A DNA stretch of 64,000 nucleotides from Balneolaceae bacterium (GCA_017640665.1 JAEPQE010000003.1:124001-188000), one strand, 5' to 3'. Positions 51,526-61,470 are shown, numbered from the stretch's first letter. Program-made: numbers and translations. Notes: generated by a model not told the origin, from the letters alone.

Positions 51526-52674
51526 TCATGGTGCCGACTTTGAAAGTTCAGCAATAAAATCAGCGATGAGATTTAAGTTAGCTTTTTCAATTCTCCAGGG
51601 ACCTCCTCCATGTTGAGCCCGCAACGGATCAGCGGTAAGTACAATAACCATATTTTGTTTTTCAAGTAAAGCGATTTGTTGTCCGCCGTGTCCCCAGGCA
51701 AGATTATAGAATTGATCATCAGCCCGAATAGACCACCATTGGTAGCCGTACCCGATATCTTTGAAGTTTCTTCCAACCCGATACTGCCATGCATCTTCGC
51801 TGTACCTTTGAAGTGAATCAAACACCCATTGTTTAGATACCAATTGAGCTGAGTCTTGCTTTTCTTCATTAAGATAAAGCAATGCGAATTTTGCGAGATC
51901 ACGAGCGGAGAGATGCAGCTCCGCAAAGCCAAGATAATACGCTTCCCAATCTTTTATCCATTTTCCAATCTCAATTCCCAGTGGATAGGCAAGCTCTTGC
52001 TCGGCAAAGGTTTTTAAGTCTTTTCCTGTTGATCGGGTTATAATGATTCCTAGCAAATGAGCAGAAAAATTACTGTATTGAAATTTAGTTCCGGGATCAG
52101 CAGTGAGCGGAATCTGGAGAATGGTTGAAGGTCGGAAACCGGTATATAGAATTTCAAAGAGCTCATCAGAAGATTCCTCCCAGGCAAATCCCGCTCTCAT
52201 TTGGAGTAAGTGTTCAATGGTGATATCGAATTTCCTTTCATCACGTACCTGATCTTTAAGTTCCGGGAAATAATTCATCATTTTATCTTCAAGAGCTAGG
52301 TAACCTTGTTCGATGGCTATTCCAACTAAGGCAGATGTGAAACTTTTGGTGACCGACTGGAGATTGTATTTCTGACCAGTAGTAGCTCCGTTGAAATAAT
52401 CCTCAGCAATAAGAAAACCATTTTTTATGACGAGCAGTGAGAATGTGGTTTCCAGTCTTGTTGCCTTGTAATACAGCTTTGCTAGTAATAAAGAATCTAT
52501 ACCTTGCTCAGCTGGTGTTGAAACCGGCCAGTCTTCCTGAACCAGGGGTGTATAGGAGACGGATCGTAACTCTTCTTCGCTAGGCATACACCCTGAAAGC
52601 GAACCACAACCTGTGAGGAAAAGTAGAATAAGAAAAGAGAATAAAGTGGATGACTTCTTTAGGGAAAAAGACAT
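51526..52674 (-). CDS. Serine hydrolase lipoprotein, class C beta-lactamase family
   Basis: 382 residues. Lipoprotein signal FSFLILLFLTGC (Cys22). Catalytic SxxK in QSVTKSFTSALVGIA, Tyr of the YxN motif in KFQYSNFSAHLLG, and HGG in WGHGGQQIALLEKQ. The fold covers esterases, D-amino peptidases and PBP4-like enzymes; substrates cannot be told apart from sequence. Outer or inner membrane anchored, facing the periplasm. Convergent with the ATP-grasp gene. Confidence 0.85.
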   Translation of the reverse strand: MSFSLKKSSTLFSFLILLFLTGCGSLSGCMPSEEELRSVSYTPLVQEDWPVSTPAEQGIDSLLLAKLYYKATRLETTFSLLVIKNGFLIAEDYFNGATTGQKYNLQSVTKSFTSALVGIAIEQGYLALEDKMMNYFPELKDQVRDERKFDITIEHLLQMRAGFAWEESSDELFEILYTGFRPSTILQIPLTADPGTKFQYSNFSAHLLGIIITRSTGKDLKTFAEQELAYPLGIEIGKWIKDWEAYYLGFAELHLSARDLAKFALLYLNEEKQDSAQLVSKQWVFDSLQRYSEDAWQYRVGRNFKDIGYGYQWWSIRADDQFYNLAWGHGGQQIALLEKQNMVIVLTADPLRAQHGGGPWRIEKANLNLIADFIAELSKSAP

Positions 52675-52980
52675 AGAACATCACCTGTTAGCTAAAGGTT
52701 ATGCAGTTTACTTATTGATGCTAATACTTTATGAAGAGATTATGTAGAAAATCTAAGGATTCGATAACTTTTCAATTGGCTGAAGCTATATTTTTTCAGC
52801 TCTCATATGGATCTCCCAGAGGTTAATTCAGATTTTTTTTAGCGAAAGGGTTCAACTAAAAATTATTTCATTTCTTTGTTTCGGGCTTGAGAAATATGTC
52901 TCCCCTCGCCAAAAGAGAGACAGTTCTGGATAAAATGCCAAAGCTAGCTTAGCCCATATTTATGGATGAGAGCAAACTTT
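52675..52980. other. Intergenic stretch, no gene seen
   Basis: 306 bases of AT-rich sequence between two minus-strand genes. No open frame of note, no REP and no clear terminator; it should contain the promoter of the serine hydrolase. Confidence 0.5.
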
Positions 52981-54720
52981 CTAAATCCTGCTTTGATAGG
53001 TATACAGCTCAAAATATCTACCTTCTTTGGCTATCAGCTCGTCATGAGTGCCCCGCTCAACAATCTTACCATCTTCAATCACCAATATCTGATCGGCTTT
53101 TCGAATAGTACTTAGTCTGTGGGCAATTACAAAAGTAGTTCGGTTTTTCATTAAACCGTCCAAACTCTTCTGAATAAAGGTTTCACTTTCAGTATCTAAA
53201 TTTGAAGTAGCCTCATCCAGAATGATCACTTTAGGATTTGCTAGTAATGCCCGCGCAATAGAGATCCGTTGCTTTTGTCCACCTGATAGCTTTACTCCAC
53301 GCTCTCCAATTATTGTTTCCAGACCATCTTCAAAACGGTCGGTAAACTCATTTACATAAGCTCCTTTTACGGCTTCTTGCAATTCTGATTCCGAAGCATC
53401 AGGTCGTGGAAAAAGAATATTCTCTCTGATGGTTCCTTCAAAAAGAAAGTCATCTTGAAGCACAACACCCAAATGTTTTCTATAGCTTGAAAGGTTTACT
53501 TTAGAAATATCATATCCATCTATGGTGATCAATCCTTTTCTTGGAATAAGAAAGGTAGCTGCCAAGCTAGCTGTAGTAGATTTTCCAGAGCCTGAGCTCC
53601 CCACCAAAGCCGTAACCGAACCTGGTGGTGCTTTGAATGAGATTTCTTTTAGTACTTCTTTGTCTTTTTCATACGCAAAAGAGACATTGTTAAACTCAAT
53701 GTCTCCATCCACTTTTTCCAGCATGATGGGGCGATTTTCTATCAAATCTTCCGGATTCATTTTCATGATTTCCTCGGTTCTGTCAAGTCCTGCAAATGCC
53801 TCAGTTAGCTGACTTCCGATATTACTCATCTGAACAATTGGGGCAATCATAAAAGCGAGTAAAGAAATGAAAGAAATCAATTCACCAGCAGTAAGCTTAT
53901 CCTCAATCATATAATACCCACCCATTGCGAGAATACCGGCACTTGCAAGACCGATCAGAAAAGTTCCGGCACTGGTTACAAAAGCAGTTGCTGTTAAGCT
54001 GGATTTTACATTTTCATATAATTTCCTGGCTCCCGCTTCAAAAGTAGTGTTTTCTGATGCTTCTGCATTAAAGCCTTTGATAACGCGTACACCGTTTAAT
54101 GTCTCAGTCAAACGTCCGGTAACTTCCGCATTCAATTTTCCACGCTCTCTGAATATGGGTCTTATTTTTCCAAAAGCCTTCAAGGCGATAAAGGCAAACA
54201 ATCCAACAGGAACTAAAGTGAAGATGGTCATAGTTGGACTGATTTGGAGTAAAAGGATTAGAGCAAGAATAGAAGTGATACTTCCACCAATCAATTGAAC
54301 TAAGCCTGTTCCTACAAGATTTCGAACCCCTTCAACATCTGTCATGATTCTGGAGACCAAGGCCCCGGATTTATTATTGTCAAAAAAGTTGATAGGTAGT
54401 GAGAGAATTTTCTTTTGCACTTTCACTCTTAATTCTGAAATAAGAAATTGTGCTTCCACACTCAAAATTCGAGTTAGAAGGAAGGAAGAGACAGCTTGTA
54501 CAATCAGTGAGATCACAATGACAATCACAATAAGCTTAAGCATTTGAAAGTCTTTATTGGGAACAGCGTCATCCAAAAGATATTTGGTTGCTGCCGGAAG
54601 TACCAAGCCCGCAGGTCTGCTTATAATGATAAGTAGGAGGCCAATAAAGAGGGTTTTTCTTCTTGGCCAGATGATATTTTTAACAGCCCAGCCAAAGGTA
54701 ACATTTTTGTTTTTACTCAT
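52981..54720 (-). CDS. MsbA-like ABC exporter (fused permease and ATPase)
   Basis: 579 residues. Six membrane helices in the first 310 residues with the exporter coupling region, then the nucleotide-binding domain: Walker A GSSGSGKSTTASLAA, Q-loop VVLQDDFLFEGTIREN, signature KLSGGQKQRISIARAL, Walker B KVIILDEATSNLD and H-loop VIAHRLSTI. A single gene that dimerises; lipid or drug export is likely, and MsbA-type lipid flipping fits the LPS-producing host, but substrate is unproven. No accessory transporter genes adjoin. Confidence 0.87.
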   Translation of the reverse strand: MSKNKNVTFGWAVKNIIWPRRKTLFIGLLLIIISRPAGLVLPAATKYLLDDAVPNKDFQMLKLIVIVIVISLIVQAVSSFLLTRILSVEAQFLISELRVKVQKKILSLPINFFDNNKSGALVSRIMTDVEGVRNLVGTGLVQLIGGSITSILALILLLQISPTMTIFTLVPVGLFAFIALKAFGKIRPIFRERGKLNAEVTGRLTETLNGVRVIKGFNAEASENTTFEAGARKLYENVKSSLTATAFVTSAGTFLIGLASAGILAMGGYYMIEDKLTAGELISFISLLAFMIAPIVQMSNIGSQLTEAFAGLDRTEEIMKMNPEDLIENRPIMLEKVDGDIEFNNVSFAYEKDKEVLKEISFKAPPGSVTALVGSSGSGKSTTASLAATFLIPRKGLITIDGYDISKVNLSSYRKHLGVVLQDDFLFEGTIRENILFPRPDASESELQEAVKGAYVNEFTDRFEDGLETIIGERGVKLSGGQKQRISIARALLANPKVIILDEATSNLDTESETFIQKSLDGLMKNRTTFVIAHRLSTIRKADQILVIEDGKIVERGTHDELIAKEGRYFELYTYQSRI

Positions 54721-54804
54721 AGCGGTTCTTTTACGAAAATGGTACCCAAAAAAGTCCCTCGGTCAAATAGGCAGTTTTTTTTTAAAATAGGGAAGTATGA
54801 TCAA

Positions 54805-55263
54805 TTACCGATCAAAACTCTTATCTGCCCAGTTCTTCTCAGCAGCAGGATAGAGGTTGGCTTCATCTTTATTCCATTTCGGGAGTGTATTGGTAAACAG
54901 TTTATTGTAGAATAGCAGCAGCTTTCCATCCACAATTTTGTAGGTTTTAGGATTGATATCCGCTGTGTAGCCTTTACCCATCGCATAAGCACACCAACCT
55001 CCATACGCAGGCTCATATTTAACCGGATCGGCTTTGAAAGTATCCAGATTAGCTTGTGTAGTAAATCGGTAAGTAGCACCATTGTAAGAGTAAGTTAGAG
55101 TCTTTTGTCCTTCCAGAGGTTCATCATTTACAAAATAGCTAACCGGGTCGTAGCCTTTAATAGCGAGATTGTCTTTGTCAAGGTTGAAATACTCCGCTTC
55201 TGAAGATTGGCTAAAACCTGTAACGGGAAAAAAAAGGAATAGGGAGAATAGTAGTGCTTTCAT
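54805..55263 (-). CDS. Secreted YHS-domain protein
   Basis: 152 residues with signal peptide (ALLFSLFLFFPVTGFSQ). The YHS-like unit is KGYDPVSYFVNDEPLEGQKT, YSYNGATYRFTTQANLDTFK, ADPVKYEPAYGGWCAYAMGK. Cys in GGWCAYAM and nearby residues could bind metal. Similar proteins are common in Bacteroidota and marine bacteria; role unknown. No operon partner within 60 bases. Confidence 0.82.
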   Translation of the reverse strand: MKALLFSLFLFFPVTGFSQSSEAEYFNLDKDNLAIKGYDPVSYFVNDEPLEGQKTLTYSYNGATYRFTTQANLDTFKADPVKYEPAYGGWCAYAMGKGYTADINPKTYKIVDGKLLLFYNKLFTNTLPKWNKDEANLYPAAEKNWADKSFDR

Positions 55264-55330
55264 GATTTTTTATTTAATGATACAATCATATTAGGATGGA
55301 AGTATCACATAAGAATAAAATAGCCTGATT

Positions 55331-56599
55331 TTATCTGTTCTTATTGCTTCTGGAAGATGGTTTTCGAGTATTCCATCTGCGACTTTTTCCTTCTCGATAG
55401 TTTTTCTTTTTAGAAGCAGGTCTGCTCGATTTTTTTTGAGGAGCGGTTAGTACCTCTATTCCGTCATCCGGATATATATGATCTTCAACCACCTCAATCT
55501 CTTGCTTAATCAGTTTTTGAATGTCTCTCAGAAACGGACGTTCATCCACCGCACAAAACGACAAAGCAAGTCCGCTTGAACCTGCTCTTCCGGTTCTCCC
55601 GATACGATGTACATAAGTTTCGGGCACATTGGGTAAGTCGTAGTTAATGATGTGGGAAATATCGTCCACATCAATCCCACGGGCAGCGATATCTGTGGCG
55701 ATCAGGACTTTCAGGGAACCTTCTCTGAAGCTGTTCAGGGCGCGCTGGCGTGCTGGCTGTGATTTATTCCCATGAATGGCATCGGCATTAATTCCTGCGT
55801 TAGCGAGTTGCTTTACAATTTTATTCGCTCCATGTTTAGTTCTTGAAAACACAATGGAAGAAGTAATCTCGTCTTCTTCAAGCAGGTTAATGAGTAATTT
55901 AGTCTTATTCCCTTTGCTCACATAGTACAGTTTCTGGCTCACTTTCTCGGCGGTAGTTTGCTGTGGTTTTATAGTCACTGTTTTGTGATTGCCCAGAATA
56001 TTAGCCGATAACTCCACGATAGCAGGAGGCATTGTGGCAGAGAAAAACAAAGACTGACGTTTTTGTGGTAATTTAGCAATCAACTTTTTGATGTCATGTA
56101 TAAAGCCCATATCCAGCATTTGGTCGGCTTCGTCCAGTACAAAATATTCCACATCTTTTAAGGAAATAAACCCCTGATTCATCAAATCTAACAACCTGCC
56201 GGGAGTTGCAACCAAAATGTCTATCCCTGCCTGAATTCTTCTTACCTGTTTCTGTTGCTTAACTCCACCGAAAATGACGGTGTTCTTTAAGCCAGTGAAT
56301 TTTCCATACGTCGTAAAACTATCAGCGATTTGAATAGCCAGTTCACGAGTAGGAGTAACAACAAGTGCTTTTATGTTAGATTTTCTGTTTTGATTAGCAT
56401 GGTTGGTATACAAATGCTGAAGAATCGGAATGGCAAATGCAGCTGTTTTTCCGGTTCCGGTTTGGGCACAGCCCAGCAGATCGTGGTGGTCTAATAAAAT
56501 CGGGATAGATTGTTGCTGAATAGGAGTTGGGTGCTTGTATCCTTCGGCTTTAAGTGCTTTCAGGATAGGTTCCGCAATATGTAAATCGTTGAAGGTCAT
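55331..56599 (-). CDS. RhlE-like DEAD-box RNA helicase
   Basis: 422 residues from the ATG at 56599 (MTFNDLHIAEPILKALKAEG, the usual start). The frame stays open 37 codons further upstream but that part has no resemblance to the family. Motifs: GYKHPTPIQQQSIP, AQTGTGKTAAFAIP, PTRELAIQI, TPGRLLDLM, DEADQMLDMGF, SATMP, ATDIAARGIDV and HRIGRTGRAG. A short Lys/Arg/Ser-rich tail replaces the DbpA domain. Second RNA helicase of the window, likely in ribosome assembly. Confidence 0.9.
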   Translation of the reverse strand: MTFNDLHIAEPILKALKAEGYKHPTPIQQQSIPILLDHHDLLGCAQTGTGKTAAFAIPILQHLYTNHANQNRKSNIKALVVTPTRELAIQIADSFTTYGKFTGLKNTVIFGGVKQQKQVRRIQAGIDILVATPGRLLDLMNQGFISLKDVEYFVLDEADQMLDMGFIHDIKKLIAKLPQKRQSLFFSATMPPAIVELSANILGNHKTVTIKPQQTTAEKVSQKLYYVSKGNKTKLLINLLEEDEITSSIVFSRTKHGANKIVKQLANAGINADAIHGNKSQPARQRALNSFREGSLKVLIATDIAARGIDVDDISHIINYDLPNVPETYVHRIGRTGRAGSSGLALSFCAVDERPFLRDIQKLIKQEIEVVEDHIYPDDGIEVLTAPQKKSSRPASKKKNYREGKSRRWNTRKPSSRSNKNR

Positions 56600-56800
56600 A
56601 GTAGTTTTATATAAAAAAAGAGGAGGGAGTTGAAGATAGAGCTCAGAAAGATCCCAAATTGTGATTATGTGAGCATACATGTGCCGGGAGGCAACTCTAT
56701 TCTTATACACTACAATCGAAACTCTAAGGTACCACTATTTAAACTGGTAAGTGCAATAGCTGTCGATTTATTAGAGCCCGTTCCTAAGCTCCAGCTTCCT

Positions 56801-56917
56801 TCAAGCCTGAAAAACCGTAACCGGAATCAAACCGTTATTCACGGCATAATTTGTAGCAGAGGAATATCTCCAATGCTCTGGATCATCCACAAACCCTGTT
56901 TTAACAGGATTGCTATG
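56801..56917 (-). pseudogene. RAYT C-terminal relic
   Basis: Minus strand: HSNPVKTGFVDDPEHWRYSS, ATNYAVNNGLIPVTVFQA and a stop. This matches the ends of the RAYT at 26820 and the relic at 27494. Weak continuity upstream (KRVLTHF) suggests a few more codons. A decayed REP (CGTTCCTAAGCTCCAGCTTCC, 56779-56800) sits at its 3' side, so this was once a RAYT-REP unit too. Confidence 0.7.
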
Positions 56918-57310
56918 AAAGTGTGTCAGCACTCTCTTCTTACTTTTGGCTTGACCTCCCGTTTGTCAACGGGACAGGCGTCAGTAACAAGAGGTCAAGG
57001 CTACGAATTCTTGTCGGGTTCACAATGCTTTCGCTGAAGAATTCCAATGGTCTAAGTTCTTATGTCTATGTGTACTAGCTCGAGCCTGTGTGGAATTCTT
57101 CATCCTGCGGATACGCTTCGATCATTAGTTCACTAATTCCGACAACAATTCTAAGGCCGTTTATTTTGTGGTAGATCGATAATCTTTTTGTTAAAAAGCA
57201 TATTCGACATCCTGAGGATGCTTCCGAAGGATCTGCACATCTGCTTCAAGCGTCCGCTTGGAGCAAATTCAGATAAGGCACAAGCGGACGCTTGCGCTAG
57301 TTGGTGGACC
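56918..57310. repeat. Palindrome-rich non-coding stretch
   Basis: Contains TTGACCTC...GAGGTCAAG (about 56952-57003), AAGAATTCCA...TGGAATTCTT (about 57038-57102), and two mirrored palindromes CAAGCGTCCGCTTG (57247-57260) and CAAGCGGACGCTTG (57281-57294). No gene is supported. The density of inverted repeats beside a RAYT relic suggests old REP-type insertions. Confidence 0.6.
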
Positions 57311-57319
57311 ACAGAAAAA

Positions 57320-57727
57320 TTAGTTGCCTTCAATCCAAACCTCCTTTATCCACGAAGCTAAATTTGCCCAAGTTTCGTTAGTTGTGCCATTGTGTGACCA
57401 AAACAAAATTTCACCCAGATTATTTATACAGTAATAATCACCATTGTCTTCACAGATTGGAAAAAGTGTTTCTGGAATACCATTTTCTCGAGCTTGTCTA
57501 ACAATATATACTATGTAATTTGGATCGTCCTGGATGGCTACGGCTGGTTCTAATACTCCAAAGACGGCATCGCTACCTTCCAATAAATATTGTTTGAAAT
57601 CTGGGTGCAATTTTGTTTCAAGTACCTTTTCAATGGTGGCTATATCTGCAGAGGTTGGCAATCGAAGAGGTTTGGGTACCTCCTCACTAATTTTTTTGAG
57701 TTCACTTATTACTTTCTCTAGAGTCAT
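57320..57727 (-). CDS. SMI1/KNR4 (SUKH) family protein
   Basis: 135 residues, cytoplasmic. LPTSADIATIEKVLETKLHP, DFKQYLLEGSDAVFG, FPICEDNGDYYCINNLGEIL and FWSHNGTTNETWANLASWIK follow the SUKH pattern (start helix, 'DFK-YL', the D-GD-Y strand). SUKH proteins are a frequent immunity superfamily in polymorphic-toxin systems. No toxin gene is beside it: it is an orphan in the repeat-rich stretch with a RAYT relic, 29 kb from the RHS locus. Either a stray immunity gene or a SUKH protein with another job. Confidence 0.75.
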   Translation of the reverse strand: MTLEKVISELKKISEEVPKPLRLPTSADIATIEKVLETKLHPDFKQYLLEGSDAVFGVLEPAVAIQDDPNYIVYIVRQARENGIPETLFPICEDNGDYYCINNLGEILFWSHNGTTNETWANLASWIKEVWIEGN

Positions 57728-57768
57728 ATTTCGAACCTCACTAATGGAGCCTAGCTATTTCGCACGTT

Positions 57769-57802
57769 GGAGAAGAAGAGCGAAGCGAATTCTTCTCCAA
57801 CA
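57769..57802. repeat. Hairpin upstream of the SUKH gene
   Basis: TTGGAGAAGAA ... TTCTTCTCCAA around GAGCGAAGCGAA, an 11-base perfect stem. Non-coding. Confidence 0.65.
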
Positions 57803-57934
57803 ACAGAGTAAAGTGAACTCTATTCACTTTATCCTATTAATTCTTAGGAATAAAGCTAATAAACTGCATATATCCATTAACAGCAAGGTACTCCTATTCT
57901 TAGCTGAAGATAAAAGGTAGGTAAAAGAAAGTTA

Positions 57935-58026
57935 GTCATTCCGCGGCGAATGCCCGGAATCCAGATTTTTTAAATAAATAAAGAGCTTTAAAAGACAATC
58001 CGGATTCCTACCTTCGCAGGAATGAC
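57935..58026. repeat. MITE-like element with GTCATTCC ends
   Basis: GTCATTCC (57935-57942) and GGAATGAC (58019-58026) are perfect terminal inverted repeats; inner arms CCGGAATCC and GGATTCC also pair. 92 bases, no coding. Same class as 28835 and 58559-58905. Confidence 0.75.
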
Positions 58027-58059
58027 ATATAAATTAAAAATACTTGGAATGTATTTCCC

Positions 58060-58545
58060 TTAAAGCTTCGTAGGATTCGGAGCATCTCCATAGACTTCTT
58101 CCGGATCGAAAACTTTTTCGGATTCTTCGAAGGCGAGTTCTCCATCTTTTTCGAAGAAGTCTTTACCGGTAGGCACGCTGCGGTAGAAGCAGGAGCGGTA
58201 ACCAACGTGACAGCTGGCCCCATTGCCCTGTACTTCCACACGAAGCCAAACACAATCCTGGTCGTCGTCAATACGCATTTCTTTCACGATCTGGGTCAGT
58301 CCGGAAGTAGCGCCTTTATGCCATAAGGTTTCCCTACTACGGCTGTAGTACACGGCTTCACCCAACTCAATGGTTTTTTTGAGGGCTTCTTCGTTCATGT
58401 AGCCATGCATGAGGAGTTCACCGGAGGTGTAATCGGTGGTGACCACAGGGATAAGTCCGTCTTCCTGGAATTTAGGCGCCAAGTCTTTTTCTTCTTCTAC
58501 CTGGTAGATGGAAACGCGTTTTTTGAATGTGATATCTGACATCAT
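58060..58545 (-). CDS. hisI: Phosphoribosyl-AMP cyclohydrolase
   Basis: About 161 residues from the ATG at 58545 or 58542; the frame is open further but would translate a MITE-like repeat. [60 protein letters not shown] and [10 protein letters not shown] are diagnostic; the Asp cluster binds Mg and the cysteines bind zinc. Third step of histidine synthesis. Only the HisI domain is present, so HisE must be encoded elsewhere. It stands outside any his operon. Confidence 0.92.
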   Translation of the reverse strand: MMSDITFKKRVSIYQVEEEKDLAPKFQEDGLIPVVTTDYTSGELLMHGYMNEEALKKTIELGEAVYYSRSRETLWHKGATSGLTQIVKEMRIDDDQDCVWLRVEVQGNGASCHVGYRSCFYRSVPTGKDFFEKDGELAFEESEKVFDPEEVYGDAPNPTKL

Positions 58546-58558
58546 ATATAAATAAAAG

Positions 58559-58905
58559 GTCATTCTGAGCGAGAGCGAAGAACCTTGGCGGATATCCGAC
58601 AAGATCCTTCGGCGGTAGCCTCAGGATGACATGTTCAATTTTTCAATTTTTATTGTCACTCTGAGCAAACCGAAGTGAAGCCGAAGAGTCTCAAATGTAT
58701 TTTCTACTGAGGTAGAGCTATACTTGAGATCCCTCGACAAGCTCGGGATGACAGTAGTTGTTCAATAAGTTAAGTAACACACCCCTGAATCCCCTCTCAA
58801 GAGGGGATATAAGGGTCTGATTTATTATGGTCATCCTGAGGCTACTGCCGAAGGATCTGCACAAGTATTTAGCTGTGTAGATTCTTCGCATTCGCTCAGA
58901 ATGAC
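58559..58905. repeat. Cluster of MITE-like inverted repeats
   Basis: Three elements in a row with GTCA-TCTGAG and GATGAC/AATGAC ends: 58559-58630, 58655-58752 and 58830-58905 (GATTCTTCGCATTCGCTCAG near the end). Between the last two lies ATCCCCTC-TCAA-GAGGGGAT (about 58791-58810), a perfect hairpin. The whole hisI-yidD gap is repeats; I see no gene. Confidence 0.7.
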
Positions 58906-58906
58906 T

Positions 58907-59167
58907 TCATGATTTCAATTTCTTCTTATCAGGATTCTCAGGAACCGGGTCGTAGCCATCGCTACCCCAGGGGTGACACCGGCCAATGCGTTTTAATCCC
59001 AACCAGAATCCTTTCAATGGTCCCCATTCGTTCACTGCTTCAATCATGTAGTGCGAACAAGTGGGGGAGTACCGGCAGCTGCTTCCCAACCATGGGGAAA
59101 TCGCTAACTGGTAAAATCGTACAATTCCAATAATCAATTTGCTGAATATGAATTTCAGCGCTTTCAT
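58907..59167 (-). CDS. yidD: YidD, membrane protein insertion efficiency factor
   Basis: 86 residues. [40 protein letters not shown] and [17 protein letters not shown] are the full family signature, with three conserved cysteines. Small peripheral membrane protein that helps YidC insertion. Its start overlaps the cysS stop (TGATG), so it is coupled to cysS rather than to rpmH-rnpA-yidC as in many bacteria. Confidence 0.93.
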   Translation of the reverse strand: MKALKFIFSKLIIGIVRFYQLAISPWLGSSCRYSPTCSHYMIEAVNEWGPLKGFWLGLKRIGRCHPWGSDGYDPVPENPDKKKLKS

Positions 59168-60624
59168 CAGTCGATACTAAACGTAGTGCCGTCTTTTCCG
59201 TCCATCAACTGCACGCCTAATTCCTTCAAATCATCCCGGATTTTATCCGAAAGAGCAAAATCTTTATTAGCTCTGGCTTCTTTTCTGATTTCAATAAAGA
59301 GCTCAACCAGTCCGGAGGTCAATTCACTATTCCCTGGTCCGCCTTCTCCATTTGGCCAGATGCCCAATACTTCTTCTATAACGGTGTGAAGAAATATCCT
59401 CAGCTCTCCAAGGTTAGAAGGAGCCTGATTTGCAGTAATTTGTTTTCGGATTTCCTTCAGGTTTTCAAACAGCACTGCAATAGCCTGAGCTGAGTTGAAA
59501 TCATCGTTCATTACTTCCTCAAAAGAAACTTTGAAACCTTCAATATCAAATGTTTCTCCGTTTCCCGGCTCCGCTTTTTCAATAGAAGTAATCATTGAAT
59601 GCAGGTTCTTCAATCCGGTTTCAGCAGCTTCGAGTGCATCTTCAGAAAAGTCGGTCGTGCTTCTATAGTGACTTTGTAGCAGGAAGAAGCGAATTACCTG
59701 CGGATCCCATGATCTTGTTAACAGGTCGTGCTTTCCGGTAAAAAACTGCTCCAGGTTAATCGCGTTACCAAGCGATTTTCCCATTTTCTGTCCTTCCAGA
59801 GTCACCATGTTGTTATGCATCCAGTATTTTACAAACTGAGCATCATGTGCACACTCGGATTGAGCAATTTCACATTCGTGATGAGGGAACTGATTTTCCA
59901 ATCCGCCACCGTGAATGTCAAAGCTTTCCCCCAGATATTTGGTGCTCATCACCGAACATTCAATATGCCAGCCTGGATAACCAACTCCCCATGGAGAATC
60001 CCATTTCATGAGATGCTCACCATCGGCTTTCTTCCAGAGTGCAAAATCTTTCGGGTCTTTTTTATCGGATGCAGTTTCAACACGGGTTCCGGATTCAGAC
60101 TCTTCTACATTTCTTCCACTTAGCTTTCCGTAATCAGGATCAGAACTTACATCAAAATACACATTGCCATCTGAATTGTAGGCGTGACCTTTTTTAATCA
60201 GTGTTTTGATCATTGCGATTTGCTCTGGAATATGACCGGTTGCACGTGGGGCAATATCAGGTCGAAGCACATTTAGTGCATCCATATCCCGGAAATAAGT
60301 ATAGGTATACTTTTCAGCTACCTGCATGGGATCAACTTGCTCTAGACGAGCCTTTTTGGCGAGTTTGTCTTCGCCTTCTTCACCATCACCAACTAAATGT
60401 CCTACATCAGTGATATTCTGAACATAGCGTACGTTAAAACCGAGATAACGGAGGTAACGAAGTACTACATCAAAGGAAACGTAACTTTTTGCATGTCCTA
60501 AATGAGCATCTCCATATACGGTTGGACCGCACACATACATCCCCACAAAAGGAGGATTGAGTGGTTCGAAGAGTTCTTTTTCCCGGGTAAGTGTATTGTA
60601 AACGTGAAGTTTTTGTTCAGCCAA
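59167..60624 (-). CDS. cysS: Cysteinyl-tRNA synthetase
   Basis: 485 residues. [20 protein letters not shown] holds the HIGH-type motif (HLGH), [15 protein letters not shown] is the KMSKS loop (as KMGKS), and [13 protein letters not shown] plus [11 protein letters not shown] carry the zinc ligands. A class I synthetase of usual length with a helical C-terminal anticodon-binding part. TTG start at 60624; no in-frame ATG would keep the N-terminal strand. Follows folE by 7 bases. Confidence 0.94.
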   Translation of the reverse strand: MAEQKLHVYNTLTREKELFEPLNPPFVGMYVCGPTVYGDAHLGHAKSYVSFDVVLRYLRYLGFNVRYVQNITDVGHLVGDGEEGEDKLAKKARLEQVDPMQVAEKYTYTYFRDMDALNVLRPDIAPRATGHIPEQIAMIKTLIKKGHAYNSDGNVYFDVSSDPDYGKLSGRNVEESESGTRVETASDKKDPKDFALWKKADGEHLMKWDSPWGVGYPGWHIECSVMSTKYLGESFDIHGGGLENQFPHHECEIAQSECAHDAQFVKYWMHNNMVTLEGQKMGKSLGNAINLEQFFTGKHDLLTRSWDPQVIRFFLLQSHYRSTTDFSEDALEAAETGLKNLHSMITSIEKAEPGNGETFDIEGFKVSFEEVMNDDFNSAQAIAVLFENLKEIRKQITANQAPSNLGELRIFLHTVIEEVLGIWPNGEGGPGNSELTSGLVELFIEIRKEARANKDFALSDKIRDDLKELGVQLMDGKDGTTFSID

Positions 60625-60631
60625 AACGTGC

Positions 60632-61333
60632 TTAAAGCTCGGTGTTAGTTCTGATGAAATCGATGAATTTCTGTTGGGTCTCTTTCTCTTTGAAAGCTCC
60701 CCGGAATTCGGAGGTGATGGTACTACTTGTGGTATCTTTTATTCCACGGGTAGACACACATAAGTGCTTACTGTCAATGAATACAGCTACATCATCGGTT
60801 TGCATTGCTTCTGATAGTGCATCCGCAATTTGAAGCGTCAATCGCTCCTGAACCTGTGGTCTTCTGGAGAAGTAGTCTACCAATCGGTTGATCTTAGATA
60901 ATCCGATTACCTTTCCCTTTGAGATATAAGCAACATGTGCTTTCCCAATGAAAGGAAGGAAGTGATGTTCACAAAAAGAAGTCACCTGAATATTTTTTTC
61001 GATTACCATATCGCTGTAATCATATCCGTTACTAAATGTACGTGCTTCCGGCCGGTTTTTAGGATCGAGACCGTGAAAGATCTCTTTTACATACATTTTA
61101 GCGACACGGTAAGGAGTACCGCGAAGGCTGTCATCGGTCAGGTCCAGCCCCAAAGTTTCCATTATTTTAGCAAAGTGCTCCTGGATAATCTCAATTTTCT
61201 CTGAATCAGAGAGATCGAAAGCGTCGTCTCGGATTGGAGTAAGTTCTGAAGAACCGAAATGAGCGTCACCAACTTCGTCTGCTGTAATTTGATCTAAGTC
61301 TAAATTTTCCAATATGGGATTGTTTTCTTTCAT
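60632..61333 (-). CDS. folE: GTP cyclohydrolase I
   Basis: 233 residues. TPYRVAKMYVKEIFHGLDP, VTSFCEHHFLPFIGKAHVAY (zinc Cys and catalytic His), VIGLSKINRLVDYFSRRPQV and VFIDSKHLCVSTRGIKD are diagnostic of the FolE1 type. Makes dihydroneopterin triphosphate for folate. An acidic 35-residue N-terminal extension precedes the core. First gene of a folE-cysS-yidD run. Confidence 0.94.
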   Translation of the reverse strand: MKENNPILENLDLDQITADEVGDAHFGSSELTPIRDDAFDLSDSEKIEIIQEHFAKIMETLGLDLTDDSLRGTPYRVAKMYVKEIFHGLDPKNRPEARTFSNGYDYSDMVIEKNIQVTSFCEHHFLPFIGKAHVAYISKGKVIGLSKINRLVDYFSRRPQVQERLTLQIADALSEAMQTDDVAVFIDSKHLCVSTRGIKDTTSSTITSEFRGAFKEKETQQKFIDFIRTNTEL

Positions 61334-61424
61334 GGAGAAACAGGATAATCCTGCAGATATTAAAACCGAGCCTTAAAAATAAGAGTTCCTGAGATCAATT
61401 AACAGTCGGAGAAGCTGGTTATTG

Positions 61425-61470
61425 GTTAATGGTTATTGGATATTTGGGCTTTCTACCAATAACCATTAAC
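61425..61470. repeat. 15-bp perfect inverted repeat between folE and the Dabb gene
   Basis: GTTAATGGTTATTGG (61425-61439) and CCAATAACCATTAAC (61456-61470), loop 16 bases. Ends 15 bases before the Dabb ATG. A possible terminator for nothing in particular (no T-run) or an operator-sized palindrome; the unit recalls the heptamer repeat at 61860. Confidence 0.65.

Noticed and set aside
56600-56710. 37-codon N-terminal extension of RhlE
   Set aside because: No family resemblance; the ATG at 56599 gives the standard RhlE N-terminus.
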